The notes under the pieces: generated by a model | The model's input: the letters and a program-made list of their open reading frames with translations, nothing else | What the model was told of the DNA's origin: nothing | Databases searched by the model: none | In this document: positions 63,256 to 64,000 of the stretch, piece by piece | Position numbering within the stretch: position 1 is the first letter of the stretch | Layout: each line of letters begins with the position of its first letter | Made by a program: the position numbers and the translations under genes | NCBI GenBank assembly: GCA_009617715.1 | Contig: VTFK01000111.1 | Span: 1,054,001 to 1,118,000 of the forward strand | From: Plectrocnemia conspersa | Taxonomy: Eukaryota > Arthropoda > Insecta > Trichoptera > Polycentropodidae | Direction of reading: 5' to 3' | Length of the DNA stretch: 64,000 nucleotides

Positions 63256-63802
63256 TTGTATGGCATAACATTTTTTACAATTTTCACCGAATGTTCGACA
63301 CATATTCTATTGAATTATTGACATAAAAAAACTAAATATAAATTATTGATATGTTCATTATCTTTTATGAAGTAACAGGATAAGTTTATATACAGAAAAG
63401 AAAATTCTTAATTCATTAAAAACAGTGCCGCCAACGGATATTCTATGATTTTTTTTCAAAAAACGGCTAAAGGGCTAATTATATATTTTAAATATTGATT
63501 ATTTAATAAAATAAAATTATGGCCGCTTAGTTGGTTGTTAAGATCGAAACGCGTATGTTTGCCCCGCTATACCGACGTATATTGTTCCGGCTTCTTTAAT
63601 GCGATAATTCGCATAGCAAACCGTGAGTTGTTCGTTAATTACGATTAATGTCGTTTACTTATACATACATTTTGCCATAAACGGTGAAAATTAGAAGTAT
63701 TCCGCCATTCGCCCGCGAAATCCAACCTAAAAAAATCGCATACCGTTTGTGTGTTTCGTTTGACATTCCGGTGCTATTTACAATTTAGTTATATTTCAGA
63801 AG
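63256..63802 (+). promoter_or_regulatory. Upstream region of the cyclophilin gene
   Basis: AT-rich sequence becomes less so after 63540, as expected near a promoter. No TATA box was identified. Nothing else is recognised. Confidence 0.3.
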
Positions 63803-63997
63803 ATGACAGTGGAAGGAGGCGAAAAAGCTACCCGGGAGAGAGTGTTCCTAGATATATCTCTGGGGGGATTGTTTTCAGGTAGAATTACACTGGAATTATA
63901 CAATGACGTCGTTCCGAAGACGGCCGAGAACTTCCGCGCCCTCTGCACCGGCGAAATGGGCATCGGAAAGACGACAGGAAAGTTGATGACTTACAAG
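63803..63997 (+). CDS. Cyclophilin-type peptidyl-prolyl isomerase, first coding exon
   Basis: Reads [20 protein letters not shown] then [36 protein letters not shown] and MTYK, the N-terminal part of a cyclophilin domain. The 'GIGKTTGK' insertion is found in cyclophilin-40 and the large nuclear cyclophilins (PPIG/NKTR, Moca-cyp) but not in cyclophilin A. The catalytic Arg and the rest of the domain lie beyond the window. The exon appears to end at a GTA donor at 63998. PPID-like is my first choice. Confidence 0.85.
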
Positions 63998-64000
63998 GTA

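Overview
This window is an insect nuclear genome segment: AT-rich, intron-rich genes with GT-AG splice sites, and many decayed transposons of types common in insects (hAT, Tc1/mariner, piggyBac, Penelope-like, non-LTR). I could not fix the order. Gene calls rest on reading split exons across splice sites; phases add up at nearly every junction, the exceptions being noted per gene.

Layout. 1-1275: an old composite repeat with a clean TIR element inside it. 1276-3745 (+): 3' part of the translation factor eIF4B, then a 3' UTR to about 5.2 kb holding a GC-rich hairpin. 5.2-8.7 kb: intergenic repeats, a reverse-transcriptase pseudogene and a hAT remnant with perfect 8-bp target duplications. 9419-18.2 kb (-): a bZIP/AT-hook transcription factor that looks like insect Xrp1, with five solid coding exons, an unresolved start and three candidate upstream first exons. 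19.0-20.5 kb: a split reverse-transcriptase relic. 20603-27242 (+): complete SMG8 (14 exons, 818 aa), a nonsense-mediated-decay factor. 27.3-33.3 kb: repeats and two inverted Penelope-like fragments. 33562-50938 (+): complete orb/CPEB1 (12 coding exons, 505 aa) with a 10.4-kb second intron. 51-55.6 kb: orb 3' UTR and repeats. 55611-58606 (-): complete CDC16/APC6 (8 exons, 589 aa). 58.9-60.3 kb: a piggyBac relic and repeats. 60365-61292 (-): complete OVCA2-type serine hydrolase (4 exons, 243 aa). 61.5-63.3 kb: a Tc1 relic, another reverse-transcriptase fragment and a minisatellite. 63803-64000 (+): first coding exon of a cyclophilin, cut by the window end.

The genes are not an operon or a pathway. 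Four act in RNA or translation control (eIF4B, SMG8, Orb, and the bZIP factor if its leader works as suggested); CDC16 belongs to the anaphase-promoting complex. I found no CRISPR, no bacterial-type locus, and no tRNA or rRNA gene I could support. The most interesting signals are the ATF4-like leader of the bZIP gene, the hairpin in the eIF4B 3' UTR, twin hairpins present in only one of two sister repeats in an SMG8 intron, and the well-preserved insertion footprints of several small transposons.
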